Positions 17,746-26,141 of a stretch of DNA of 64,000 bases are shown piece after piece. The position numbers and the translations under genes are program-made. Each line of letters begins with the position of its first letter. The stretch's first letter is position 1. The DNA comes from Fontibacillus panacisegetis (GTDB taxonomy: Bacteria > Bacillota > Bacilli > Paenibacillales > Paenibacillaceae): positions 62,001-126,000 of the forward strand of contig NZ_FNBG01000002.1 in the NCBI RefSeq assembly GCF_900102215.1, read 5' to 3'. The notes under the pieces are model-generated. The model did not search any database, was not told the origin of the DNA, and saw only the letters and a list, made by a program, of their open reading frames with translations.

Positions 17746-18312
17746 ATGCGAATTTGGCTGTGTTTGTTCATTATGGCTTCCTTGCTAAGTAGTTGTGCTA
17801 CGTCACCTAAGCAGGCATCACCCTCTCCAAATAATCAAACCCAAAGCATGACGAGAGCACAAAGCAGAAACTATACCGGAAATGGAAATATTACTGTCAG
17901 AGCTACAGATAATACCACCACCAATCAGGTGGATAAAAAAGCCCATCTTGAGAATCTGGCTAAACAGGTACAAGGTGTCAAGGGTGCTCATTGCGTCGTA
18001 TTAGGTACCACAGCAATTGTTGGTATAGATGTCGATTCCAAACTCGAAAGAGCCAAAGTCGGTAGTATCAAATATAGCGTAGCCGAAGCGCTTCGTAAGG
18101 ACCCCAACGGCGCTGGAGCAATCGTTACAGCAGATGTCGATCTTAATCAGCGTCTTACCGAAATCGGGAACAAAATAACACAGGGTCACCCTGTTTCTGG
18201 ATTTGCTACAGAACTCGCGGATATCATAGGACGGATCGTGCCTCAACTTCCAAGTGATACGATTCCGCGCGAGAACGTCCCACAAACTAAGAGTGTTCCG
18301 AGCAAAAAATAA
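17746..18312 (+). CDS. YhcN/YlaJ-family sporulation lipoprotein
   Basis: 188 residues. Signal peptide with lipobox LSSC (Cys near residue 17), a low-complexity Ser/Pro/Gln linker, then the YhcN/YlaJ domain: KKAHLENLAKQVQGVKGAHCVVLGTTAIVGIDVD-type sequence, with regulatory alternation typical of small BON-like folds, and TADVDLNQRLTEIGNKI. Proteins of this family are found in the spore membrane or outgrowing cells of Bacilli. ATG behind AAAGGA. It corresponds to ylaJ and lies next to ylaK here too. No clear sporulation sigma promoter could be read in the 113-base divergent gap. Confidence 0.85.
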   Translation: MRIWLCLFIMASLLSSCATSPKQASPSPNNQTQSMTRAQSRNYTGNGNITVRATDNTTTNQVDKKAHLENLAKQVQGVKGAHCVVLGTTAIVGIDVDSKLERAKVGSIKYSVAEALRKDPNGAGAIVTADVDLNQRLTEIGNKITQGHPVSGFATELADIIGRIVPQLPSDTIPRENVPQTKSVPSKK

Positions 18313-18347
18313 TCAAAGCGTTCTTTAATAAGTCTGTCCCAATATAG

Positions 18348-18381
18348 AAAAAAGCCCAGCGAAAAATCGCTAGGCTTTTTT
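18348..18381. terminator. Bidirectional terminator between ylaJ and ylaL genes
   Basis: Stem AAAAAAGCCCAGCG/CGCTAGGCTTTTTT with one mismatch and a six-base loop; A- and T-tracts on both sides make it work in either direction. The last codon of the minus-strand ylaL gene (stop at 18370-18372) lies inside the stem. Confidence 0.85.
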
Positions 18382-18822
18382 CATTGCAGCAAACACCTGA
18401 TTATCGAGCGAATCAGCTGCACGCTGGTCATATACTTTCTCATAAGTTGGTGCAGAAGCAAGCTGCGCCCCATAGAACAAGGCGTTACGAACCGCCTCAA
18501 TCCGCAGATCAAAGCAGCACATTTTAAAAGGAACCCCTTCAAGGTAATTTTGTACTACATCAGCTACACCGTTTATTGCATAGATTGTCTCCTTGCCAAA
18601 AACGGTAATTGTAATTTTAGGACAAGCCTTAATATTTGTAACCAGTCTGGAACGATGATCCAGAGCAAAACGCAGCACTTGTGAATTTACGGCATAGATC
18701 CATGAAATCGCACTGGAAGTAGGTCCCCCGGATTCGTGATCTACGGTGTTTAACAAAACAAACGTTTCTGACTGAAATTGTGAATACAACGACTCAGGCA
18801 ACTGGGTAACGAGCTCGGACAT
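18370..18822 (-). CDS. ylaL: Pyridoxamine 5'-phosphate oxidase-like protein (YlaL-type)
   Basis: 150 residues, FMN-binding split-barrel fold: FVLLNTVDHESGGPTSSAISWIYAV near residues 21-45 and LRFALDHRSRLVTNIKACPKITITVF near 51-76 are the characteristic strands. These small flavoproteins bind FMN or related cofactors; substrate unknown. ATG behind CAGGAGG. It corresponds in position to Bacillus subtilis ylaL. Its stop codon is inside the shared terminator. Confidence 0.8.
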   Translation of the reverse strand: MSELVTQLPESLYSQFQSETFVLLNTVDHESGGPTSSAISWIYAVNSQVLRFALDHRSRLVTNIKACPKITITVFGKETIYAINGVADVVQNYLEGVPFKMCCFDLRIEAVRNALFYGAQLASAPTYEKVYDQRAADSLDNQVFAAMKKA

Positions 18823-18896
18823 TGTGCCAGACCTCCTGTTTCATACCATTCTTAACTAATTGTATTATAGCATGCCCTAAAACTTGACTTCAATTG

Positions 18897-19979
18897 TTAC
18901 TCGCCTGTTTGCGATCCATTGACGGCTTCAGCAGTCGGTTTAGTACCCGCAAGTTCATTCCTGAGGGCTTGCTTCGATTTCTCCAGCTCATCATCGTTCA
19001 AATATACATAAGGACTTTTCCATGATCCGGTTACAGGAACAAAGTCAACATTTTGCTTGGAGATGTCCCAGTACGCAGCAATCATGTTTTTCATTTGCTG
19101 TGATTCCAGATCAGTTTCCATGTTTTTACCCACCGATTCAATCACTTTGCCCGCACCAAGCACACCATTCAGTGATTTAGCCTGATCAATCAGGGCATGC
19201 AGCACTTCATTTTGTCTCCGGTTGCGATCAAAATCATCCGAAGCTTTTGTTCTTGGAGAACAGTTTGATTTCCGGTATCGGACATAACCAAGGGCGTCTT
19301 CTCCATCAAGATGCTGCTGTCCGGCTTTCAGATTAATATCTGTACCGTCAGCTCTATCTCTATAGCACATATTGGCATCCACATTTATATTGACACCACC
19401 CAATGAATCAACAACATCCCTGAATGCCTGAAAATTCATCACAGTAACATAATCTATGGATAAATCGAAAAATTTGCCCATCATCGTCTTCATTTCCTGC
19501 TCTGCTGAAATTCCGGATTTCTTCTCGGCAACAAGAAAATTAGGGTAAAAAGCGTTAAGCTTGTTCGTTTTATAGCCGTCCATTGAAAATCTTGTGTCCC
19601 GGGGAAGGGATACAACGGTCGCTGATTTGGTCTCAGGATTCATCGCAATCAACATGATAACATCACTTAGATGAGTACCTGTCTCGGGACGATAATCCGT
19701 GCCAAGCAACAGCATAGTTAGCGGTTTAACCTTAGCCGATTTCTCTGGAGCTACTGTATCAGAAGAACCTGTATCCTCGATTACTTTATCTATTGTAGAT
19801 AACATATAGCCAGCATATAATCCGATTCCGATAAATAATACGACGATTACAGTAAGCATAAATTTTGCGAATTTCTTACCAAAAGAAGATTTTTTCTTCG
19901 GTTTTGCTTTGGCAACTTTTGAAGCTCGTCTACTATGGCTCTGCTCACGAGGAGGCAGGCCGCTGCGATTAGAACTCAT
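18897..19979 (-). CDS. LytR-CpsA-Psr (LCP) family wall polymer ligase
   Basis: About 360 residues: a basic Lys/Arg-rich cytoplasmic tail (about 1-40), one membrane anchor (FMLTVIVVLFIGIGLYAGYML), and the extracellular LCP domain. LCP residues that bind the pyrophosphate-lipid substrate are visible: LLLGTDYRP, SLPRDTRF, YKTNKLNAFYP and the YVRYRKSN...DFDRNRRQ block. The family transfers wall teichoic acid or other glycopolymers from undecaprenyl-pyrophosphate to peptidoglycan. A GTG at 19991 overlaps the AAGGTG ribosome site; ATG at 19979 is chosen. Two extracellular cysteines (MCYRD and SNC) about 40 residues apart could form a disulfide. It interrupts the usual ylaH-ylaL order. Confidence 0.93.
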   Translation of the reverse strand: MSSNRSGLPPREQSHSRRASKVAKAKPKKKSSFGKKFAKFMLTVIVVLFIGIGLYAGYMLSTIDKVIEDTGSSDTVAPEKSAKVKPLTMLLLGTDYRPETGTHLSDVIMLIAMNPETKSATVVSLPRDTRFSMDGYKTNKLNAFYPNFLVAEKKSGISAEQEMKTMMGKFFDLSIDYVTVMNFQAFRDVVDSLGGVNINVDANMCYRDRADGTDINLKAGQQHLDGEDALGYVRYRKSNCSPRTKASDDFDRNRRQNEVLHALIDQAKSLNGVLGAGKVIESVGKNMETDLESQQMKNMIAAYWDISKQNVDFVPVTGSWKSPYVYLNDDELEKSKQALRNELAGTKPTAEAVNGSQTGE

Positions 19980-20121
19980 GAATGAATACACCTTATTTCA
20001 TCTGGATTAAGACGCATAGAGAGGTTGTTATTAGACATAGAATCTTGAATATGTCTTTTTGAGCTCTTATTTTAAAAATAACGAATTATCGATCTGAAAA
20101 GTTACACTTCTAAACAAAGAC

Positions 20122-20144
20122 AAGCAGGAATGCTATTCCTGCTT
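20122..20144 (-). terminator. Hairpin at the end of ylaH
   Basis: Perfect 10-bp stem (AAGCAGGAAT/ATTCCTGCTT) with a 3-base loop that spans the ylaH stop codon. The following sequence (GTCTTTGTTTAG) is only moderately T-rich, so termination is probable but not strong. Confidence 0.55.
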
Positions 20145-20438
20145 CTCTACTGCGCTTGGTGCAGCCCCTTTTTTCTTTTGGCGTCCTTCGACAAAATAAC
20201 GGATACGCACCATCAGCATCAATGCAACTGCTACGAGTAGACATTGAATAATTGGCAATTTATCGATTTGAAAAACCAGCAGCATGAGAGAACCTATCGC
20301 AATCAGTAAATACAATACAATTTCTTTCAAAATCGGAAGCTTCTGCTGATTGCGAAACACTTTGTTGTACACGAAAATCACAAGAAACAAAATAATAAAA
20401 TAAGATATGATCGGATTTTGCGCAAACCAGGCCTGCAA
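20133..20438 (-). CDS. ylaH: YlaH-like small membrane protein
   Basis: 101 residues with three hydrophobic segments (about 10-26, 38-56, 60-80) and a basic, Ala-rich tail (GRQKKKGAAPSAVEKQE). This matches the YlaH family, which follows typA/bipA in Bacilli; function unknown. The start is TTG, nine bases behind GGAGG, with no better codon nearby. It is 64 bases downstream of the start of the next gene's stop side, i.e. it precedes typA on the strand by a small gap and may have its own transcript ending in the hairpin at 20122-20144. Confidence 0.8.
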   Translation of the reverse strand: MQAWFAQNPIISYFIILFLVIFVYNKVFRNQQKLPILKEIVLYLLIAIGSLMLLVFQIDKLPIIQCLLVAVALMLMVRIRYFVEGRQKKKGAAPSAVEKQE

Positions 20439-20502
20439 GTGCGATTCCCTCCTTCGCTAGCACATCATTTTAGATAAAGATTAAATTTCACTTCTTGATT
20501 TA

Positions 20503-22344
20503 TTATAAATTAGCTTCTGCATTTTTGCGATGTTTTTCAGCGCGTTCCCGTTCACTCTTGTTCAGAATCTTCTTGCGAAGACGAACAGATTTTGGAGTTA
20601 TTTCGCAATATTCATCGTCATTCAAATACTCCAGAGCTTGCTCCAATGAGAATAGACGCGGAGTCTTCATTTTTACAGTGTCATCCTTAGTTGCTGAACG
20701 TACGTTTGTAAGCTGTTTCTCCTTACAAATGTTAACGACAATATCGTTATCACGAGTATGCTCACCTACGATCATGCCTTCGTAAATCTCGGTAGCTGGT
20801 TCAAGGAACAGGATACCACGATCTTCAATAGACAAAATACCATACAACGTCGATACACCGTTCTCACTGGAAACAAGCACACCTTCATGGCGACCGCCAA
20901 CTTGACCACCATGAAGCGGGCCATAGCTGTCAAATGCATGGTTCATAACCCCGTAACCACGAGTCAGCGTCAGGAAATGTGTACTGTATCCGATCAAACC
21001 ACGAGCAGGAATAAGGAATTCAAGACGAACCTGACCAGTTCCATTGTTGATCATATTTACCATTTCTGCTTTACGTGAACCCAAGCTCTCCATTACCGAA
21101 CCCATGCTTTCTTCAGGTACGTCAATTAGCAGACGTTCAACTGGTTCCATTCTAACTCCGTCAATTTCCTTGACGATAACTTCAGGCTTAGATACTTGAA
21201 GCTCATAACCTTCACGACGCATATTTTCAATCAGGATACCCAGATGGAGCTCACCACGGCCGGAAACGATAAAGGCATCCGGACTGTCAGTTTCATCAAC
21301 ACGAAGCGATACATCTGTTTCAAGTTCTTTGAAGAGACGTTCACGCAATTTGCGTGATGTTACCCATTTACCTTCACGTCCAGCAAAAGGGCTGTTGTTT
21401 ACAAGGAACGTCATTTGTAGAGTAGGCTCGTCAATTTTAAGGACAGGAAGTGCTTCAGGTTGGTTCGGATCGGCAATAGTTTCACCGATATTAATATCCT
21501 TGATACCTGCAATCGCTACGATATCACCAGCGCCTGCTTCTTCAATTTCTACACGACGAAGTCCCTGAAATCCAAATAATTTCTCAATACGTGCTGATTT
21601 CTTGCCACCGTCACGAGTCATAACAGCTACTGGCTGGCCTTGACGAATGATACCACGGTTCACGCGACCGATTGCAATACGGCCTAGGTACTCGTTATAA
21701 TCCATCAAAGTAACAAGGAATTGGAGAGGTTCATCTACTTTTTCAGTTGGTGCGGGGATGTGTTCAATAATGGTCTCATACATCGCTTGCATGTTATCAT
21801 CTTGCTTCTCAGCATCCAGACTTGAAGTACCGTTCAATGCAGATGCATATACAACCGGGAACTCCAGCTGCTCATCATTTGCTTCCAGTTCAATAAACAG
21901 ATCCAGCACTTCATCAATAACTTCAGCTGGTCTTGCTGCCGGACGGTCGATTTTATTTACGACAACAATCGGAGTCAAGTTGCTCTCAAGAGCTTTGCGA
22001 AGTACGAATTTGGTTTGAGGCATACAGCCTTCATAAGCATCAACTACAAGAAGCACACCGTCAACCATTTTCATAATACGTTCTACTTCACCGCCAAAGT
22101 CGGCATGTCCTGGTGTATCAACGATATTAATCAGATAATCTTTATACGTAATAGCTGTGTTCTTAGCCAGAATCGTAATCCCGCGCTCCCGTTCCAGATC
22201 ATTAGAATCCATCGCACGTTCTTGTACGGCTTCATGTTCTCGGAAAATACCTGATTGCTGTAGCAATTTGTCTACAAGTGTTGTTTTACCGTGGTCTACG
22301 TGTGCAATAATCGCAATGTTGCGGATTTGTTTTCTTTCATGCAT
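20503..22344 (-). CDS. typA: Translational GTPase TypA/BipA
   Basis: 613 residues. GTPase motifs: [11 protein letters not shown] near residues 13-23, [19 protein letters not shown] and [11 protein letters not shown]. The EF-G-like domains 3 and 5 ([21 protein letters not shown]) and the BipA-specific C-terminal domain (about 480-613, with [21 protein letters not shown]) follow. TypA binds the ribosome and is needed for 50S assembly and growth under cold or other stress. ATG behind GGAGAG. Upstream are a promoter and a leader hairpin. Its neighbour ylaH follows as in Bacillus subtilis (ylaG-ylaH). Confidence 0.97.
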   Translation of the reverse strand: MHERKQIRNIAIIAHVDHGKTTLVDKLLQQSGIFREHEAVQERAMDSNDLERERGITILAKNTAITYKDYLINIVDTPGHADFGGEVERIMKMVDGVLLVVDAYEGCMPQTKFVLRKALESNLTPIVVVNKIDRPAARPAEVIDEVLDLFIELEANDEQLEFPVVYASALNGTSSLDAEKQDDNMQAMYETIIEHIPAPTEKVDEPLQFLVTLMDYNEYLGRIAIGRVNRGIIRQGQPVAVMTRDGGKKSARIEKLFGFQGLRRVEIEEAGAGDIVAIAGIKDINIGETIADPNQPEALPVLKIDEPTLQMTFLVNNSPFAGREGKWVTSRKLRERLFKELETDVSLRVDETDSPDAFIVSGRGELHLGILIENMRREGYELQVSKPEVIVKEIDGVRMEPVERLLIDVPEESMGSVMESLGSRKAEMVNMINNGTGQVRLEFLIPARGLIGYSTHFLTLTRGYGVMNHAFDSYGPLHGGQVGGRHEGVLVSSENGVSTLYGILSIEDRGILFLEPATEIYEGMIVGEHTRDNDIVVNICKEKQLTNVRSATKDDTVKMKTPRLFSLEQALEYLNDDEYCEITPKSVRLRKKILNKSERERAEKHRKNAEANL

Positions 22345-22409
22345 GGTATTCTCTCCATATCCTTTCGTCTCTATATTATGAGGCTATTCAGCATCATTCA
22401 CCACAAAAC

Positions 22410-22438
22410 AAGCGTCGGATCATAAAATGCCGACGCTT
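22410..22438 (-). promoter_or_regulatory. Hairpin in the typA leader
   Basis: 9-bp stem AAGCGTCGG/CCGACGCTT with an 11-base loop, then GTTTTGTGG on the minus strand. It lies between the typA promoter and start codon, so it is in the leader of typA; it may equally terminate the upstream gene. The short T-run makes it a weak terminator. Confidence 0.5.
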
Positions 22439-22452
22439 GACATATCCCTTAT

Positions 22453-22480
22453 ATTATACGCGAAATATGTTAGAATTCAA
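22453..22480 (-). promoter_or_regulatory. SigA-type promoter of typA
   Basis: TTGAAT (22475-22480) and TATAAT (22453-22458), spacing 16, on the minus strand. Transcription would start near 22446, leaving a leader of about 100 bases before typA. Confidence 0.65.
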
Positions 22481-22494
22481 GAACTATCCAGAGA

Positions 22495-22989
22495 TCACCA
22501 TCCCCGGCGTCTGTTGCCTCTTGCTGCTATCAAATAAATTCCGCCAATAATAAGCAGAGTCGCCAGTAAATAAATCAACGACCAAGAAAACAACAGAATG
22601 CCTAATAAAATAATGGACAATGCCCCCAGGATGAAGGCTCCTGCCAGTATACCTTGCTGATGGCGATTTGAGAACGTGTCGTACTCATAAAGCCCAACTG
22701 CGATTCCCAGTATAAATGCGGGCCAAATGTATTTCAACGTATGCCATCCCCCGATAATTCCAATAAAGAAAATGATGCTGTAAACAACCAGAATACCGCC
22801 AGGAAGAAGCAGCTCTGCTGACCCTTTTCTAAAGAAATGCCACAGATGAAGAAGTATGCCCGGTATTAGCAGCAGCAATGGCCACAACGCACTCAAAATA
22901 AAACTGAAAACGCCCCATTTTCCAAGCAGGATAATTATTCCAGCGGCCAGAATGAAAATACCGGTCGTTAGCTTATTATTATCGGACAT
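22495..22989 (-). CDS. LiaI/LiaF-transmembrane-like membrane protein
   Basis: About 164 residues with six to seven hydrophobic segments in pairs (LTTGIFILAAGIIILLGKWG; FSFILSALWPLLLLIPGILL; and so on) and a short basic tail (RGNRRRGW). The repeated pattern of Gly-rich segments followed by LWPLLLLIPGI resembles the N-terminal membrane part of LiaF/LiaI-type envelope-stress proteins (DUF5668-like); no LiaF C-terminal domain is present. A GTG at 23001 overlaps the GAAGGTG site, so ATG at 22989 is used. No partner kinase/regulator genes are adjacent, so a Lia role is not supported by context. Confidence 0.6.
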   Translation of the reverse strand: MSDNNKLTTGIFILAAGIIILLGKWGVFSFILSALWPLLLLIPGILLHLWHFFRKGSAELLLPGGILVVYSIIFFIGIIGGWHTLKYIWPAFILGIAVGLYEYDTFSNRHQQGILAGAFILGALSIILLGILLFSWSLIYLLATLLIIGGIYLIAARGNRRRGW

Positions 22990-23123
22990 TTCATCACACA
23001 CCTTCCAAATGACAATGGAGGACAGGCCGCAGCAAATTGCGACATTCCCTTATGACTTTAGTTTATATGAAATCAGAACAAAAAACCACTCTCCCTGTAT
23101 CAGAAAAATGGATTTTTGTGGGA

Positions 23124-23783
23124 TTATCCACGCTTGACGTAATATTTTTTTATTGCTCCGAACATAATAACGGTCACAGCTATTATAATAGGGATCATAT
23201 TTGTGAAGGCAGGAAATGCCGTTTCAAGCCATACTCCAAATTCCGGATCGTGAAGCAGCATTTTACCTGCCGTGTAACCTAAAATTCCTGCTCCTGCATA
23301 TACAAGTGCTGGTAAACGCTGCAACCAGTTCGCTATCAGATTACTCCCCCAGACAACAATTGGAATGCTGATGACGATACCTATTACTAATATAGCCACA
23401 TCTCCATTAGCGAGTGCAGCGATCGCGAGTACATTATCAAGACTCATAATGAAATCTGCTGCCAAAATCGTTTGAATTGCCCGAAATAAAGTTGTAACTT
23501 CTTTTGTTCGTGATATCTCATCATGCGGAGTAAGAAGCTTAAAGGAAATGTAGGCCAGCATCACTCCGCCTGCGGCTTGAATAAATGGAATTTTGAGCAA
23601 TATCACAGCTATCCAGGTAAGTATAAGGCGCAGCATTACTGCTCCTATGACCCCCCACCAGACAGCACGCTTACGCTGTTGGAGCGGTAAATCCTTACTA
23701 GCCATAGCTATGACCACCGCATTGTCACCGCTTAGAACAAGGTTTATAATTAATATCTCTAACAATAAAACTAAATGTTCCAC
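23124..23783 (-). CDS. TerC-family membrane protein (YjbE-type), copy 1
   Basis: About 219 residues with seven membrane segments. TerC signatures with acidic residues inside segments are present: NLVLSGDNAVVIAMA near residues 14-28 and DFIMSLDNVLAIAAL near 112-126. Related proteins export manganese or other metal ions and can assist metalation of exported proteins. The frame is open to an ATG at 23789, but that codon touches the GGGAGGG site; GTG at 23783 has seven-base spacing and gives a start (MEHLVLLLE) parallel to copy 2. Divergent from copy 2 across 130 bases. Confidence 0.88.
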   Translation of the reverse strand: MEHLVLLLEILIINLVLSGDNAVVIAMASKDLPLQQRKRAVWWGVIGAVMLRLILTWIAVILLKIPFIQAAGGVMLAYISFKLLTPHDEISRTKEVTTLFRAIQTILAADFIMSLDNVLAIAALANGDVAILVIGIVISIPIVVWGSNLIANWLQRLPALVYAGAGILGYTAGKMLLHDPEFGVWLETAFPAFTNMIPIIIAVTVIMFGAIKKYYVKRG

Positions 23784-23913
23784 GCTCATCCCTCCCTTAC
23801 AACTTTTATGAGAAAATGAGCCAAGCTATTCCAATTTATAAAAACAACACTAGACAAATGAATACTTTTCGCAGTTTACTACGTATATACACCTTATAGA
23901 GGAAGTGACAGAA

Positions 23914-24618
23914 GTGGAATTATTCAGTGCTACTTTTTTTGTCTCCTTAATCAATATAATATTTATTGATTTAATACTAGCGGGGGACAACGCAATTGTA
24001 ATTGGTATGGCAGCAAAGAGATTGCCGCTTACGGTTCAGAAGAAAGCGATTCTATACGGTACTGCTGGTGCAGTCATCCTGCGTATTGTAGCCACAATTA
24101 TCGTCGTTTGGCTTCTGGGAATTCCGTGGCTGCATGCGATTGGCGGCGTTATGCTGATCTTTATCGCATACAAGGTTTTAGCTGATGACGATTCACATGA
24201 TAATGTGGAAGCAAAGGATTCTCTGTGGCCAGCGGTTCGAACGATCATCATTGCGGATGCAGCTATGGGTCTCGATAACGTGCTTGCAGTTGCAGGTGCA
24301 TCCGGACAGCACATTGTTCTTGTCATCATCGGTCTCTTGATCAGCGTTCCTATCGTCGTTTGGGGCAGCACCCTTTTCATCAAGCTCCTGAACCGTTATC
24401 CTTGGATCGCCTATGTCGGAGCCGCAGTACTAGCTTATACAGCAGCGCATATGATTACTCAAGAACCTAAATTCAGCGACTTTTTTGCGGACAAGCCAGT
24501 ACTCCAATACCTATTGATTGCTGTAGTAGTCGTAGGTGTACTACTTGCAGGATTCTTAAAGAAGCGCAATCAAAAAAATGAAGGTGATAAAACAAAATCT
24601 CAACCTGCGACTCGTTGA
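23914..24618 (+). CDS. TerC-family membrane protein (YjbE-type), copy 2
   Basis: About 234 residues, seven membrane segments, with DLILAGDNAIVIGMA and DAAMGLDNVLAVAGA as the two TerC motifs, and a hydrophilic Lys/Asn-rich tail (KKRNQKNEGDKTKSQ). It aligns along most of its length with copy 1 (for example GAVILRI..., GGVMLIFIAYKVL against GGVMLAYISFKLL), so the two are paralogues in head-to-head arrangement. A GTG at 23905 has no room for a ribosome site; GTG at 23914, ten bases behind AGAGGA, is preferred. The 130-base divergent gap is too short for a yybP-ykoY manganese riboswitch. Confidence 0.88.
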   Translation: MELFSATFFVSLINIIFIDLILAGDNAIVIGMAAKRLPLTVQKKAILYGTAGAVILRIVATIIVVWLLGIPWLHAIGGVMLIFIAYKVLADDDSHDNVEAKDSLWPAVRTIIIADAAMGLDNVLAVAGASGQHIVLVIIGLLISVPIVVWGSTLFIKLLNRYPWIAYVGAAVLAYTAAHMITQEPKFSDFFADKPVLQYLLIAVVVVGVLLAGFLKKRNQKNEGDKTKSQPATR

Positions 24619-24686
24619 TCAGAAAGCTTATAAAGTTTATGTTTAAGTACGAAGGGAAAATCGCATAACAATTTGAATCATTTTGT

Positions 24687-24723
24687 GAAGAGGAGGGCGT
24701 AGTTAATTCTACAGCCCTCCTTC
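24687..24723 (+). terminator. Possible terminator after TerC copy 2
   Basis: GAAG.GGAGGGC/GCCCTCC.TTC stem with inner GTAG/CTAC. The sequence after it (TTCACTTTGG) is poor in T, so this is a stable hairpin with weak terminator character. Confidence 0.4.
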
Positions 24724-24831
24724 ACTTTGGTATAAAATAATTATAGTTGAAATAGAAATACCTGTTTACACATATAGTATTGGATTACGTCCTTATGCAA
24801 CATCTACTATATGGAGAAAAAATAGTAATTG

Positions 24832-24880
24832 GCAGGCTTTCCCCAGAATTAACTATCTTCATGGAAAAGCCTGCTTTTTT
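24832..24880 (+). terminator. Strong plus-strand terminator in the terC-thiI gap
   Basis: Stem GCAGGCTTTCC/GGAAAAGCCTGC (one bulge) with a 20-base loop and TTTTTT directly after. It points right, 214 bases beyond the TerC stop, so either the TerC transcript has a long tail or a short unannotated plus-strand RNA ends here. The rest of the 290-base gap (24619-24908) shows no gene. Confidence 0.75.
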
Positions 24881-24908
24881 GTAGCAATTTAGGTTCAATC
24901 AAACTTTT

Positions 24909-26141
24909 TTAAAACCATTTATCCTGAATCATGTCTTCATCCTGTTTTCTTCGAACCTCATCATCCGGCTTGATCACCAGTGTCTCCGTACCTGTAACAG
25001 CCTTTTCGATCATATCCTCAAGCCCTGGCACTCCGGCTTCTATCTTCTCAACGATACCCAAATTAGGATTTGTAGATGGAGATTTAGGAACAAACAGTGT
25101 ACAGCAATCCTCATATGGCAATATCGATAAATCATAGGTTCCAATGGTCTGAGCCAGCTGGATAATTTCATTCTTATCGCTCATAACAAGTGGTCTAAGC
25201 AGTGGAATGTCCGTTGCTCTGCCAATGACATTCATGCTGGATAAGGTTTGGCTGGCTACCTGGCCCAAGCTGTCGCCTGTTACTAATGCGAGGGCTTCAT
25301 TGTGATCCGCTAGTATTGTAGCAATTCTCAACATAGCTCTTCGCATCAATGTAATAATCAGACTTTCCTGTCCCGTACCTGCCAATGCAGTTTGTATATC
25401 CGTAAAAGGAACAAGATGCAGCTTGATTTGACCACCGTATCGAGACAATATCTTGGCAAGCTCAATGACCTTCTCCTCTGCCTTTTTGCTCGTAAACGGG
25501 TAGCTGTGGAAGTGAATACATTCAATCTCCAGTCCTCTGCGCATTGCCGACCACCCCGCTACAGGACTATCGATTCCTCCTGAGAGTAACAGCATAGCCT
25601 TGCCGTTAGTCCCAAGTGGGAAACCTCCTGCTGCTGGAATCACCTCACAATATAAATAAGTTGCCTTCTCACGGATTTCCACTCGAAGATCAACGTCAGG
25701 GTTATGAACATCTACTTTCAAATGTTGGCAAGTATTCAGGATAGGTCCACTAACAAGCCGATTCATTTCATGCGAAGAATAAGGGAACAGCTTCCATACA
25801 CGACGAGCGCTCACTTTAAAGGTCGTTTCCTTCTCAAGAGCCAGGCTCTGAATGAAGGTAGTCGCTGCCGATAATATACTTTCCAGGTTTGTATCCACCA
25901 TTTTTACAGGGCTTATTGAAGTAATTCCAAATACATTTTTCAACCTATCGATCACCTGACTAGAAGGCTCGCCATTCAAGACTACGTAGATTCTCCCAAA
26001 GTCTTTTACCACCTGTACATTCGGAAAAGAACGAAGCAACGACTTCACATGTGACAATGCAGCTTTTTCAAAGCGCGGACGGTTTTTCCCTTTTATTGCA
26101 ATTTCTCCAAAACGAAGCAGCAGCATATCGTATTGCAGCAT
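24909..26141 (-). CDS. thiI: tRNA 4-thiouridine synthetase ThiI
   Basis: 410 residues. An N-terminal ferredoxin-like plus THUMP region (about 1-165) precedes the adenylating PP-loop domain with LLLSGGIDSPVAGW near residues 184-197. The protein ends without a rhodanese domain, as in the short ThiI of Bacillus subtilis, so persulfide transfer must use a cysteine in the core (candidates: the Cys pair in YEDCCTLFVP). It adenylates U8 of tRNA for 4-thiouridine formation. The ATG overlaps the stop of the desulfurase gene by one base (TAATG), so the two are translationally coupled. Confidence 0.96.
   Translation of the reverse strand: MLQYDMLLLRFGEIAIKGKNRPRFEKAALSHVKSLLRSFPNVQVVKDFGRIYVVLNGEPSSQVIDRLKNVFGITSISPVKMVDTNLESILSAATTFIQSLALEKETTFKVSARRVWKLFPYSSHEMNRLVSGPILNTCQHLKVDVHNPDVDLRVEIREKATYLYCEVIPAAGGFPLGTNGKAMLLLSGGIDSPVAGWSAMRRGLEIECIHFHSYPFTSKKAEEKVIELAKILSRYGGQIKLHLVPFTDIQTALAGTGQESLIITLMRRAMLRIATILADHNEALALVTGDSLGQVASQTLSSMNVIGRATDIPLLRPLVMSDKNEIIQLAQTIGTYDLSILPYEDCCTLFVPKSPSTNPNLGIVEKIEAGVPGLEDMIEKAVTGTETLVIKPDDEVRRKQDEDMIQDKWF

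Noticed and set aside
23784-23913. Possible yybP-ykoY manganese riboswitch before the TerC genes
   Set aside because: The divergent gap is only about 130 bases and shows none of the conserved loop sequences.
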